Below, piece by piece: positions 12,601 to 24,100 of a stretch of DNA of 64,000 bases. The position numbers and the translations under genes were made by a program. The DNA comes from Dichomitus squalens LYAD-421 SS1 (taxonomy: Eukaryota > Basidiomycota > Agaricomycetes > Polyporales > Polyporaceae), in NCBI RefSeq assembly GCF_000275845.1, contig NW_006766885.1:136436-200435 (forward strand), given 5' to 3'. Position 1 is the first letter of the stretch. Every line of letters begins with the position of its first letter. Below the pieces are notes generated by a model that made no database searches, was not told where the DNA came from, and saw only the letters and a list, made by a program, of their open reading frames with translations.

Positions 12601-13264
12601 CGGGTCTCACGGGCCGGACACTGCTGAACCGGTCGTTGACTGCCACTGTGCCTGTTGTTGTCTGTGTCGTTCGGTTTCACTCGTGCTTGAGCCTGTGACT
12701 GACTTTGAGTGTTCGCCTGTATCATCGGTCCGCGCTATAGAGACATTGCTGTATGTACAGTATATCATGACCGGCTCCCTGCAACTCTGTATGCTTACAC
12801 TGCGGCTCGCTGGCGTCGCTCGCATTTTGCGTTCTTGACGCTTCGGTGGTCATGCATCCTTCTTTTTTCCCGGACTGTGGCTTCGTACTATACGGCTATT
12901 GACGATGGCAGATATGTGAGACTGCAAGGAACGTGAAGCGATACTGATACCGGCACGCGTCCCAAGTGCGGGATCCCAACCCAAAGACAAATTGTTTTCG
13001 TACGCTACGTGGCCCCTGGCGGTGACTCACGCACTGGACCACAGTCAATGACATGATTCGTTCCCAGTGTCATCACGACCAATGCCGGGCATTGTGCGTC
13101 TCGCGACATCTGTTATAATGTATGTATGTACGCCGCCTTCGCATCTGTGGGGAAATGCACTGAGCTCTATGGAATTTGTCTATGCCTACACACCAAGATA
13201 GCCAAGAAGACGGGAGTGCGAAACAGGGAGTAGTATGTACTTAGCAAGTGCACAAAGCGATAAC
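12601..13264. other. 3' flanks between convergent genes
   Basis: The 660 bases between the kinase stop and the APS kinase stop. Both genes end here, so the segment should hold two 3' untranslated regions and polyadenylation sites. It contains AT-richer patches near 13110-13140. No gene is seen. Confidence 0.4.
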
Positions 13265-14387
13265 TTAAATGAACGACTTCTCAGAGAGGTACTCGGTGAT
13301 CCGCCTCACGGCCTCCGTCACGTCGCACTCGTCCGTCCTGATGTGCATCTCCGGGGATTCTGGCGCCTCGTACGGCGCAGAGATTCCGGTGAAGTCTGTG
13401 TACAACGCGGCAACCCGATATCCGGTCAGCGCGCACAAACGAGGGAAACGGGTCTGTGAGGATACTGAGAAGAGAGGCGCACGTACCCTTGATCTCGCCC
13501 GCCCGCGCCTTCTTGTACAGGCCCTTGGGGTCGCGCTGCTCGACGACGCTGAGGGGCGCGTCGACGAAGACCTCGACGAACGCGATGCCCGCCTGCTCGT
13601 GCAGCGCGCGCGCGACCGCGCGGTCCGCGCGGTACGGCGAGATGAACGCGGTCATGGTGATGCAGGAGGCGTCCGCGAAGAGCTTCGCGACCTGTTTCAG
13701 GGGAAGGCACCGGGGTTCGACAGCAATGCCCGCGAAGCGTGCGTCGTGGATCGGCAGCAGGCACCGATGTTTGGGGGATCGGAGGAATAGGTGGGAACGC
13801 GAGAGGGCCCAGGACAAACGACAGCAGTTAGGGAACGCACAACGGGGAGATAGTGCGACGGGAACGACGCACCTCGCCGATCCGGCGGATGTTCTCGTTG
13901 CGCGACTTCTCGTCGAACCCGAGGTCCTTGTTCAGCCCGAAGCGGACGTTGTCCCCGTCGAGCCGGTACGCGAACCTGTGCAGGTGCAGGAGGTGCTGCT
14001 CCAGCGCGCAGGCGATCGTCGACTGCACACCCCGCACCACGGGCGAAGTGAACAAGTGAACCGAGCAATTGATGTCAGCTCTATCTTTCGCTCGAGTTCA
14101 CGAGACCGCTGCGGCAGATATCTCGCTTGCCTGCAGCAACGTGGGGGTGGAGAAGTGCGTACCTTTCCGCTCGCGCTCAGCCCCGTGAACCAGATCGTGA
14201 CCCCCTTCTGGGAGAGCAGCGTCGCGCGCTCCTCCGCGCTCACCGAGCCTGTTGCAAAACGCACAACGAAACATCGCGATGCGTGCATCCAATCAGCTTC
14301 CGTCGATACGTGCTAGCATTGCGGCGTCGCCCCTCGCCCAAGGCACGCGCGGTCCGCACCTGGGTGGAAAGTGATGTTGGTGGCCAT
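13265..14387 (-). CDS. MET14: Adenylyl-sulfate (APS) kinase
   Basis: Phosphorylates adenosine 5'-phosphosulfate to PAPS, the second step of assimilatory sulfate reduction, in the cytosol. The start at 14387 opens MATNITFHP; after an intron the frame continues [20 protein letters not shown] then TGLSASGK. The P-loop is split by an intron, with [10 protein letters not shown] on the next exon. Further hallmarks are [17 protein letters not shown], the ENIRRIGEV block, [35 protein letters not shown] and [12 protein letters not shown]. The last intron is 13396-13486 and the stop TAA lies at 13265-13267. About 200 residues in all, the normal length for a stand-alone enzyme. A CACGTGA site lies 163 bases upstream of the start (see separate entry). 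Confidence 0.94.
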
Positions 14388-15103
14388 GTCTTCAGATCGC
14401 TAGCTGTGGATAGTGGCGCCTCTAGTGCTCGCTAGGAAGTATAGTACGAAGAACTGATATGACGAGGACCGAGAAAGACGTTTTGCGAAGGGAGGGAAGT
14501 GCTTGCGCCATGATGGTGCGCGGCCAAGGTGGTATATGTACTTTTCCCGCACGTGATGCTCATTTGCACGCCGCGTACAGCGCGTCGCGCCTGTGGCGAA
14601 TCGCGCGCGCCCGTTTGCGCAGGACGACCTTCAGGATGATTCAGCTCCCACCTGTATTCCAGATTGCTGCCAGAAGGTATTGGATAGCGACCAATGACCG
14701 CGCGTTGGTATGCTCGATGCTGATTGGCAGTGGGAGCGGAGCGGTCACTCACAGCGTGCTACTGGCTCGGGCGAAGGGGCTGCGAACGCACCAACAATGT
14801 TCTGTTGGAGTGGCTCTTGTCACCAAGTCATGTGTGATTAAGGGGTATGTCATACAGATATGTGGCTACACGTGCGACGGATGCGGGTGTTGTGGTGGTA
14901 TAACATTGCGAGAGCGAGATAGGCAGGACGGGACGAAGGACTGGGTGTATCAAGACCACGCAGAATCTCGAAGGCGAAGCGTATGGTTACATGGATTCAG
15001 ACAATCAAGCACTGGGCAATCGGCAATCTGTGGGCGCGGTGAATATACGTACGAGGGCAAGAGAGGGCGCACGGGAGGAGACCAGATCACGGTCTGGCGC
15101 TGC
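14388..15103. other. Upstream region of the APS kinase gene and 3' flank of the C15 peptidase gene
   Basis: About 715 bases with no supported gene. The left part is the promoter of the APS kinase gene and holds a CACGTGA element. A long open frame runs through on the plus strand but has no recognisable domain and overlaps the end of the peptidase gene on the other strand. Confidence 0.45.
14550..14556 (-). promoter_or_regulatory. CACGTGA/TCACGTG element upstream of the APS kinase gene
   Basis: The sequence CACGTGA stands 163 bases upstream of the APS kinase ATG; read in the direction of that gene it is TCACGTG. In yeast this is the core binding site of Cbf1, which recruits Met4 to sulfur-assimilation promoters including that of the orthologous gene. 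The match and the position are seen directly; the regulatory role here is inference. Confidence 0.45.
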
Positions 15104-16245
15104 TTACGACTGGTGGAAGCGCCCACAGACCCAAAGGACGATGCGCTGGATCGCGTCAGTCACTTGCTCTGTGCTCAGCGGCTGGTCGACGGGTGGACAG
15201 TGCATGAAGAGCACGGGCGTGCACTTCGTCGGGCTGTTCCGCTCCTTGAACTTCTCCTGCGGGGTGATGTGCCGCCTCGCCTCCGCGAGCGAGCAGTAGA
15301 ACATGAAGTCGCAAAGGAAGTGGCCCGCGTCCATGGACGAATACACCTGCTAGAAGCGACGTGCGAAAACGATCGTTAGTCGAACGCACACCCAAGAAAA
15401 GCGAGCGCGCATGAATCCAGACGCACGTCAATGCCGCTCTCTTTTAGGTGTACGATCAGCTTCGGGACGTCGACGTCCGTCTGGAGCTCGTCCGGGAACG
15501 TCTCGTAGCCCTTGCCGAACCCACGGTTCGGGGCTGGGGGGATGTCCACCACCTCCGCCGCGCCGGGGGTCATCCCGGGGACATCGGCGCTCCCGCTCGG
15601 GCCCAGCGCGAACATGCGCTCCATGCGCGCGAGCTCTGCTTCTGCGTCGCTCCCGATGGTGTCTTTGGGCAGGTGCACGATGGGCGCGTACTCGCCGTCC
15701 GCGTCCTTCATGCGGTACCCGTTCTTGTGTCCTATGCGCTCGATGCGGAGCGGCCCACGCCCGGCGACTCCGACGTGGAAAATGAAGTCGTATCCGTTTG
15801 CGGGGGGCATGGGGAGGGCGAAATTGGGGTCGGTTGGACGAGGGATGACGGGGGGTCGGGCGTGGAGGCCGGGAACGGTGTTGAGGACGGCCTGATAGGA
15901 TACGGGGATTTCTAGGACGGTGATGTGGATCTGCTGGGGGCGGCGGAGGAACTCCTCCATTTCGTCGGTGATGATCGCGGCCTGATCACTGGGTACGAGC
16001 AGCTCGGCGGGAGGGTCTTTGTAGAGGATGGTGTTGTGCAAGGGCTTGACGGCGAGCCATGAAGGGTTCTCGACGTACTTGCCAAAGGGCTAGGTACGGA
16101 GGGGCGGGGGAGAGCATGAATGCCCGGACTCATGAGCCTGGGCAACAGGATATTGGGGATGCTAGCGACTCACGCCGAAACCCGTTATGAGGACGCGGAG
16201 GGCATTGGGGTCGATGCCGTCGGTAGCTGGGACAATAGGCGGCAT
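15104..16245 (-). CDS. Pyroglutamyl-peptidase I (peptidase family C15)
   Basis: Cysteine peptidase that removes N-terminal pyroglutamate from peptides, normally cytosolic. The start at 16245 gives MPPIVPATDGIDPNALRVLI and then TGFG, where an intron falls; the next exon continues PFGKYVENPSWLAV, the conserved GFGPFG...NPS signature. The active-site Glu region reads HVGVAGRGPLRIERIGHKNG. The final exon (15104 to about 15350) carries the nucleophile in DAGHFLCDFMFY and the catalytic His in VLFMHCPP. All three catalytic elements are therefore present. The protein is longer than bacterial enzymes because of a proline-rich insert around the APNRGFGKGYETFPDE region, as in other fungal members. The last intron donor lies near 15408 and its acceptor near 15350. 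The gene is on the same strand as the APS kinase gene but has its own upstream region. Confidence 0.88.
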
Positions 16246-16672
16246 TTTCGACGGGGAGGTGTGGACCGGAAGGATGGATTGCTTGGGGAGGACGACTGGA
16301 AAGGTCGGTTGGAGAAGGAGAGGCAGTCGTCGAGACTGGGCGATGTGGGAGAGGGAGATATGGAGGGTGTGAGCAGGAGGAGGTCGGAGGTCGGGGCGGA
16401 AGGCAGAGACGAGGCTTGGTGCACCTGGTGTGTAGACGCAATCGATCCAAGCACGACCACTCCCACACGACGAAACCCAATCTGTGGCAAATCTCGGCCA
16501 CTCACTCCTCCCAGCTTTCCTCCCACCAATCGCGCAATCACAGCAGACCTTCTCTCAGATATATACGCAGGCACACCGCCCACCAAACGCTGAGCAGACC
16601 GTCATACCCTACCTCAACGACGCACGACCCCATCAGACTCGTTCAGCCATGGTCTACAACCCGACGATCCCT
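16246..16672. other. Upstream region of the C15 peptidase gene
   Basis: About 430 bases between the peptidase start and the first copy of the inverted repeat. It is rich in purines on the plus strand and has no convincing gene. Confidence 0.35.
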
Positions 16673-16839
16673 GCACCGCGTGAAGCGCTAGATTTTGGAG
16701 GGAGGAGAATGTGTGGGGAATGAGCTCTTTCTCACCACATTCTCGCCACATTCTCCCCGAAAGGAGAATGTGGGTAAGATTACCGCATCCTCCCCCCATT
16801 CTCCACACATTCTCCTGCACATTGCCTGCACATTCTCCG
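16673..16839 (+). repeat. Repeat copy A, GAGAATGTG-rich, inverted relative to copy B
   Basis: The segment is built from many copies of GAGAATGTG and its complement CACATTCTC. It contains a near-perfect internal inverted repeat: GGAGAATGTGTGGGGAATG at 16704-16722 against CATTCTCCACACATTCTCC at 16797-16815, one mismatch in 19. Its outer edge (GCGTGAAGCGCTAGATTTTG) matches, in reverse orientation, the outer edge of copy B at 18134-18279. It is therefore either a stand-alone miniature element or one terminal repeat of a larger element. Confidence 0.65.
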
Positions 16840-18133
16840 TTGTAGAGAGTCTGGTAAGACAACACATAACATCGGTTATCTGGTGACAGGTCAATAACTC
16901 ATTACCAAATTGTCAGCGCACGTGTTGCCACGTCCCGCGTGCACCCCGACCCGTTTGCGAGCTCCGTACTGGACCGCACATCCACTGCGCGGTGATAATT
17001 TAGGCACACATATTCAATGATGACATGCATTGACTACCATTGACTACATATCAGAAAGAGACAGCTGGGTCGCCAGATGATATCTAGCGCGCGGCTTGTA
17101 GAATGCCCGTTATAGCTAGCAGCAAGGATACTGATGTGCCTCAGCGACTCAATGTACCGTCCGAACGGTATCACGTCCCCCTGAGGCCGCAGCCCCGTCC
17201 TTCCACAGCCCGCCTTCAATCTGTTGAGCTTCGTGACAGCCTTGTAGATGGCCAGATGAGACTGGAAAAGAGGTTGTACGCTGCGTATCTAAAGGATATG
17301 TAGGTTGACCATGGTGGATAGGACCTTGGTGAGAAGGCCGGCGGGAGAGAAGGCTGTGTCCCATCCAGACCGTCCACCAGAGCCAGTCAGGCATCAAGCG
17401 GACACAGTGCGCGAAGGGCCTTGGCGAGCTCAGGCTTGTTGAGCATGAACTGGCAAATTTGCTTGAGACGGTCAGGGCCGTCGTTGAACCTGGGGTCACC
17501 GAAGGAAACATTGGATCAGCTTACTCACTCCTGCATTATCCAGAAGGCTAAGGGGTCCGAAGGCGGTGCTCTTTAGAGCGAGAGACGGGGACAGATGGAG
17601 GCCTGCCAGAGGGAGACGTAGCAGAGTGCAGAAGTTAGACGCTTGACGCGCCTGCAAGCGCAGGCGCATCTTGCTCTTCGTCCCGCACTCGTGTCTCCCC
17701 GGCCTCAATCGCAGCTATTCCCCTGCCTAGCTCCCCAATGTGATCGACACCAGCACTGGCACCAACACCAGAAGAGAGGAGAGGGAGGAAGAAGACGGTG
17801 AGTAGGTGAAGATCTGGGCGAGGGCGGGGGCTCAGTCACGGGCTGAAGAGGGAGCTCAAGCAGATGCGGGGCAAGGGGGAGAGCCAAGGGCGTAGGTACC
17901 TGCTGACGTTCCCGGAGGGCAAGTCGCTAGTTATAGGCTGGCCCTGGGCCCTCAACCTATAGTGGAAGTTCACTGGTACAACTTGGGATCGTGACATCGA
18001 CGCGATCCACGCTATACACACATATGCACATCCAAGGCTGTGGCGTCGACAACTTATCTGACTGAAACTGATCTCCATATATTACTTATCTTGAACTATC
18101 CAATACATCCATATCGAGCACGAGAGAACCTGA
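16840..18133. other. Gene-poor interior between repeat copies A and B
   Basis: About 1.3 kb bounded by the two inverted repeats. No transposase motif is visible. The only open reading worth noting is a short spliced candidate on the minus strand (17387-17669), listed separately. The rest looks non-coding or decayed. Confidence 0.4.
17387..17669 (-). CDS. Very tentative small hypothetical gene or decayed fragment
   Basis: I do not recognise this. On the minus strand an ATG at 17669 opens a frame with SLALKSTAFGPLSLLDNAG, a GTGAGT donor, a CCCAG acceptor, and then FNDGPDRLKQICQFMLNKPE LAKALRALCPLDA and a TGA at 17387-17389. The last exon has the look of real amphipathic protein sequence, and the splice signals are in place, but the first exon is unconvincing. 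It may be the 3' end of a degraded gene carried inside the repeat-bounded segment. The function is unknown. Confidence 0.2.
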
Positions 18134-18279
18134 GGAGAATGTGGAGGGAATGAGCATGTACTCCACACATTCGCCGTCCTGGAGAACGTGGCGGAGAATG
18201 TCAAGAGAATGTCGTGGGAATCCGCACATTCTCTGCATATTCTCCCCCGCCAAAATTTGGCACTTCACGCTGTGCTGCC
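18134..18279 (-). repeat. Repeat copy B, GAGAATGTG-rich, inverted relative to copy A
   Basis: Same family as copy A. Read on the minus strand its outer edge is GCGTGAAGTGCCAAATTTTG followed by a G-rich run and GAGAATATG, aligning to the outer edge of copy A with a few mismatches and one gap. Many GAGAATGTG-like units follow. It ends about 180 bases before the start of the MGS1 gene and so lies in that gene's promoter region. Confidence 0.65.
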
Positions 18280-18344
18280 AGTGCCCTGGCGCTTGGAAGG
18301 AGAACCGAGACTAGCGCCCAAATGCTACGAAGCACACGTGACAT

Positions 18345-18350
18345 ACGCGT
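18345..18350. promoter_or_regulatory. ACGCGT (MCB-like) element upstream of the MGS1 gene
   Basis: ACGCGT lies 111 bases upstream of the MGS1 start; another copy lies in intron 1 near 18533. In ascomycete yeasts ACGCGT is the MBF site that drives G1/S transcription of replication genes. It fits the gene's job, but a six-base match in GC-rich DNA is weak evidence. Confidence 0.25.
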
Positions 18351-18460
18351 CTTCGCATTTGCGGGGCGTTCGCCCAGCTCGACTCCTTCGTTTCTCTCTC
18401 GCCGCCATCTTCGGCTGCCTCGCCTTTGCGCGTGTTCAAGGATCTGGTTGAGGTACGAAG

Positions 18461-20897
18461 ATGAGCACTGACAACAAACGAAAGGGTGCGTCGCGTAGTA
18501 CTCATCATCAAGTTCGCGCTGACTGACGCTTGACGCGTCGGCCGCTCCTTTCAGTCACTTGGTACGATCGTGCGTTCAATGACGGTCCATATACGCGCTG
18601 ATTTTTGCGGGCGGACTTGAAGTCCAGTGTGCTCTAAGCTTGTACTTGAACGAGACATCAATGCACACCTGGATAGCAACTGTGCCGATGATGTCCGTCC
18701 TTCTACATTCTCAAACACGCAGAAGGGCAAGATGGCTCAAGCTTCCATCGCTTCGCTCTTCACGCCCTCTAGCAAGAGCCAGCACGCTACTCAGCCTGCA
18801 TATCACCCGTCCGCCTCCTTGTCTTTCAAAGCCTCCCATGCGCGAAAGCATAGCGAGCTCGAAGATGCGTTCGCCCCAGAAGCTACTCCGCTCAAACGTC
18901 CCAGGGTGACTGCTTCCTCCCGGCTGCAGTCTGCTGCCCCCCTGGCCGAACGCCTCCGTCCGCGTTCATTGGACGAGTTTGTTGGCCAACCTCACTTGAC
19001 AGAGCCTGGCTCGCTACTCATGAGCCATCTCGACCGCGGGGCCACCGGCAGCATCATCTTCTGGGGGCCACCTGGGTGCGTATCTTTCCCCGTGTTACGT
19101 GACGTCGCCTCCCTCGTCTCATCTCTGATTGGGGAATGCCCATCTAGGTGCGGCAAGACGACGCTCGCGCGATTACTGGCGAGCCGCACTGATGCCGTCT
19201 TCAAAGAACTGAGTGCCACCGACTCCGGCATCGCCGACGTGCGGTCGGTCGTGGAAGAGGCGAAGAACCTCCTTGCGCTGACAGGCAGGTAATCGGGTAT
19301 ATGCGAGCTTCCGCGGCAATCTTCTGACTATATGCTATATGAAGGCGCACCATCCTGTTCTTAGATGAGGTTCACAGGTTCAACAAGGCTCAGCAGGTAC
19401 CTTGGCTCTGTGACTTCTTGCCAATTGTGCCGCTACTGAAACTTTTCGTCAGGACATCTTCCTCCCATTCATCGAGCAGGGGCATCTACAGGTATGTTCC
19501 CTTTGACCAACGGTCGAGCCCCTACATGTGCCAACGTCTTGAACAAGTTGATAGGCGCAACGACGGAAAACCCATCCTTTCGTCTGACGAGCGCACTGCT
19601 CAGTCGTTGTCGGCAAGTGGAGCTTCGACGTCCGTCTTATCGCACAAACTAAGTCCTTCGTACACACGCAGCGTGTTCATACTCGAACGGTTGACTGACG
19701 AGGACATCAAGAAGATCGTCACGCAAGCTGTTGAACGCGTGTTGGAGACATTTGCGCCGTCTGACAGGCCTTCTCGCATCTCCTTGCCTACGCCTTCGCC
19801 GAACGACCTACACGTCATCGACGATGACTCAAGCGACGTCGCGAGTTCGCAACCGGATATCGAGGAGCCTCTCGCCCACCCGTCCTCAACGCAAGGCTCA
19901 GTAGCGTCCGCTTCCGCGGGGCATTCCACAACCGCGGAGCCCACTCCGCAGTTCCCCACGCTTCCGCAACTCACGCCCAAGGTCCTATCCTCGATCGTAG
20001 TGCTATCGTGCGGCGACGCAAGGACGGCCCTATCGCTCGTCGAGCTTGTCACCTCGGCGCCCACGGACTCTGACGAGGGGAAGCTCCTCGCTGCGCTCCG
20101 GCGCTCAGTCGCGACCGCGTACGACCGCGGCGGGGACAGCCACTACGACATGATCTCCGCGCTGCATAAGAGCGTGCGCGGAAGCCAGGGGAACGCGGCG
20201 CTGTACTGGCTCGCGCGGATGCTCACCGCGGGCGAGGACCCGCTGTACATCGCGCGCAGGATGGTCGTGTGCGCGAGCGAGGACATCGGGCTGGCGGATA
20301 ACCACGCGCTGCCTCTCGTACGTGTTCCCACATTCCCCGGCGTATGCGGCTCTGCTGACTGTGTGCAATCGCAAGGCAATGGCGACGTACCAGGCGTGCC
20401 AAGTCATCGGCATGCCCGAGTGCCGCATCAACCTCGCCCACCTCGTCGCGTACCTCTCTGAGGCCCCCAAGTCGACGCGCTCGTACGAGGGCTACAACCG
20501 CGCCGAAGAGGCGGCGAAGCTCGACCCGTCGGTCCCCGTGCCGCTCGCCATCCGCAACGCGCCGACGAAGCTCATGAAGGAGCTCGGTTACGCGCGGGGC
20601 TATCGGTACAATCCGGAATACGCGTGCGTGTCTTCTGCGCTGACGTTTGCTCCGCCTGACCAGCTGACCTTGGGTATTTGTTGCTGCAGCCATCCTGTCA
20701 CTAACGACTACCTTCCGATTCAGTTCCGCGGTGATGAGTTCCTGCGAAAGGAGGGCGACACGGCCAACAAGACTTGGGATGAGGACGCGCTCCGCCAGTG
20801 GGAGTTCGAGGAGAATGGGGGTCGCCCTTGGCCAGGGCGGCCATCGGAGGGCGAGCAAGCGGGAACTGCTCGTCGAGGTGATGTGTCGCAGACATGA
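18461..20897 (+). CDS. MGS1: AAA+ ATPase MGS1/WRNIP1 (RarA family) with UBZ zinc finger
   Basis: Replication-fork maintenance ATPase; it binds ubiquitinated PCNA and acts in damage tolerance in the nucleus. Exon 1 (18461-18485) encodes MSTDNKRK; a 7-base exon (18555-18561) and exon 3 from 18623 then complete [23 protein letters not shown], a UBZ4 finger (C-x2-C...H-x3-C). The AAA domain follows: [18 protein letters not shown], Walker A GPPGCGKTT (split by an intron after GPPG), the [13 protein letters not shown] sensor region, Walker [17 protein letters not shown], and sensor 1 [10 protein letters not shown] serine-rich, probably disordered insert lies in the lid region (residues around [15 protein letters not shown]). 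The C-terminal RarA-type helical region includes [19 protein letters not shown] and [11 protein letters not shown]. The TGA is at 20895-20897. The start was chosen because it alone leads in frame into the zinc finger. Confidence 0.92.
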
Positions 20898-21116
20898 TGG
20901 CTCTTCATTATGATCCCGCATTTCTTGGTTCTTGCTTTCATTGCTATGTGCTTGCTTTTGCTCACCCTACTAATCTTGCTTTGATGCACCATCTCATGTA
21001 ACTATGTATATGGGAACACTGACATTGACATCCATTCTATTAACTCCAATACCCATAAGTGACAGCCATAAAGTTAACTCCTGCACAGTACTAGTATAGC
21101 TTCCATGACATTGTGG

Positions 21117-24100
21117 TCACTTCCAGAGGAAACCCTTGCATTTGGCGGTGCCACATCGGCAAGGAACATACACTGCACCATTGGCTTGAGCAGCAAGCTC
21201 CTGCACACAGAAGTCAGTATTGTGGCATATGCAAGGAGGCTATAGTCACATACTGCAGGCTTGTCCTCCTCATCCACACCAAAGTAGGAAAAGCATAGCT
21301 CTTCATAAGGCTCCACATCCTTTATGGTGAAGATGGTGAGGAGAGGCTTATCAATGTTGGATTCATTGATGTAGCCTGCAACAATCGCACAGTTGGGGTC
21401 ACAACTGTGATTCTGAACAACTAGATGTTAGGCATAGCTCAAGCGGTTGACTGTCATTTTCATACCAGGTATCGAGTGAACTAGTTCAGGAATCAGTGAA
21501 CAGTCTTCTTGGTGGATTGCCTCTATGACTCACATTGCCAGCATGATATGCGTCTATGCAGTATTTGGGAGGCTCATCCTCATCTTTCTTAACATGATAG
21601 AAATCCACGTCAAAGAGATATGTTCTCCCAAAACTGTTGTAGTACCTGATGATATCCAGACTTCAGTTTCATTCAAGGTAGAGTATGAAGCTACTCACAA
21701 TCCTCTCTTCTCTCCCTCTTGGTCTGTGAGATATTCCCCAGCATAGACTCCGAGGAAGCTATAAGCTGGGATTCTCTTTGGCCCAGCAAATACCCCTATG
21801 TACTAATCAGTACAGAAAAGTGCTCAGAAGTGACAATCACTCACCCCAACCCTTAGCTTCTGTCTTCTGTATTGCTATCTCATATTGCCTTCCACGCTGC
21901 ATGACCTATGTTCGCATGGTTTAACATGGAGATTTGTGACATATTGAATGACTTACTCGGTTCGGGCAATCATCAGAGCAACCACAGTTGATATTGCACT
22001 CGAAGATTGGATACTGATGGTGCTTCAGTTTTCCCTTCTGATCGTACATGAAACCGCCACCGTCCCAGTATTGCTTGTTCCGCCTGACACATGCGCAAGT
22101 CTTGGAGTTTGGATTGCAAGGACCGATGCAGCCGCAACCTTTGAGCGCCTCGAAGTCGGGCCTCGGGACATCCGCACCGTGCCACATCAAGTTCGTGTAA
22201 TAGAACTCCATGGGAGGTGTAGGCTCATCGTCGACGTCGTTGATGATGCGGATTGGCGGGGCATTCGGCTCGTCTTCTGCGGTATTGGCGGCGATTTCTG
22301 CTTCAAAGATGGCTTGCAAGTTGCTGGCGCGCCTCGCTTCGGGTGACAGCGCGTTGATGCGGTCCTGAAGGTCGGTGGGAATATCATCGGCGGACTGTGT
22401 GACAGGGGCAAATTCCCTTGCTACGCGTCGCCGGTCCTTCTTCCAAGACAGAGATTCGAAGCCAGCATCCTCGAAGGCCCGAGAGAATTTAGGCCGAGTA
22501 GCCCGAGAGATACCGCCCTGTCGGGCGACCTCATCATCACTGGGCGTACGGATGCCGACCGGCTCACGACGCCACAGGCGTCGACGAGGCAATTCCTCGG
22601 GCTCGACTGAAGAACTGGCAGAGCTAGAAGACAGACGGGTGGAGCGACGAGGGCGAGACGACGGCGCTTCAGAAGAGGCTTCACTGTGGTTCCGCCGGCT
22701 CATAAGGGGTCGGACGGGGAACTCATCCTCATCCGCATCAGGAATCTTGCACACATTCAGTTGCAGTGATTATTGAAGAAGGCAACAGGCACGCACCTCA
22801 GCTTCAGGGGACGCTTCAGGAGTGGAACTTGGGTATAAAAGGCTACGTCCCTCCTCTCCCGTTGTATCCGTTGACGGAGAACCCGAACCCGAGGGACTAA
22901 TGGCTGTATGAGGGCGTATGTCCGAGGCAAGGAGGCGGTTACGTGCTGGAACAGATGGCGCTGCTTCAACGACAACCATCTCAATCTCGGGAACATCTGT
23001 AGCTGCGTGGGTGGCCGTTGAAGCAAAAGATACCAGAGATGGGGCAGAGCTTCCTATACTGGAGGATGAGGCAGTCTGCATGTTCCGAATGACGTCGCGG
23101 CGGGGCAGACGAGGCTTTGGAATAGCCGCTGGCAGCGCAGTCTCTTGAGCAGACGCTTGAGAATTGCTGTCAATGGCTGCAGACTCGGCTGGAGGAGACC
23201 TGAGGGCATCCGGAGCGCTGGGCCTCCGCACATTCCGAGGTAGGGGGGGGAAGGATAGCTTAAGAGAGGATGGCTGTTCAGGCTGTGAGGGAGTTGTGGT
23301 CTTCGAGGGAGAAGGTTGCTGCAGCTGTGGGGCGTTAGTAGGCTTGATGGGGGACAACCGATCGACCTGAGTAATGTATGACTGCCGTTTGCCGACGTTC
23401 CGAATAGTATTCAAATCAATTGTCCTCACGGTTGAAGGGCTAGTCGTTGACAGTGCTGTCACGGCCACTTGGACCGCCGTAGCCGGAGTTACTTGTACAT
23501 CTCCTACAATTTCGTTAGTCATACGCATATATGCACCCAAACGACTACATACGTGGCCGCGTGAATGGTGGGACTTCCCCACGCGACTCCGATGACTTCT
23601 CGGCGGGATTGCCTGCAGCCTCCGCCGCTCGATCGTCGTCTGACTTGTCGAAAGTCAGGTCAATCACGTTCTTGCGGGCATTCTGGTTTGCTGCGTCCCT
23701 GATGACTTGAGAAAGAGTGGGACCGAGAGGCTGGGGCAGGGAATTCTCTAAGGGAGGCGTTGAAGGTTGAGTACCAGGACGGTGAATCTCTAGCTTCTGT
23801 AACGATGTCTGAGCTGCTGTAAGTGGAATGCTTTTGACCTGCTACCTACCTCTATCTCAGCGGTCGCTACGGAAGGGGTGGGCTCCACCGAAGGGACCAC
23901 CGGAGTTGGTTGGGGCAAGGATGATTGTGGCTCCGGGATAGCCGCTTCGCCCTCAACAACCTCGGGGTCAATGACCTGATGGAGACCGGATGCTTCGTCC
24001 AACCTTGACGTGGAGACCACAGCTGACAGTTGAACGTCTTCCACAGGACCCTTCTGGGTCTCATGCACAGCAGCAGTCGAGACACATGTATCCTTGGGAA

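Noticed and set aside
14459..15379. 306-codon open frame on the plus strand
   Set aside because: It overlaps the last exon of the pyroglutamyl peptidase on the other strand and the peptidase 3' flank, contains no recognisable motif, and its composition is not protein-like.
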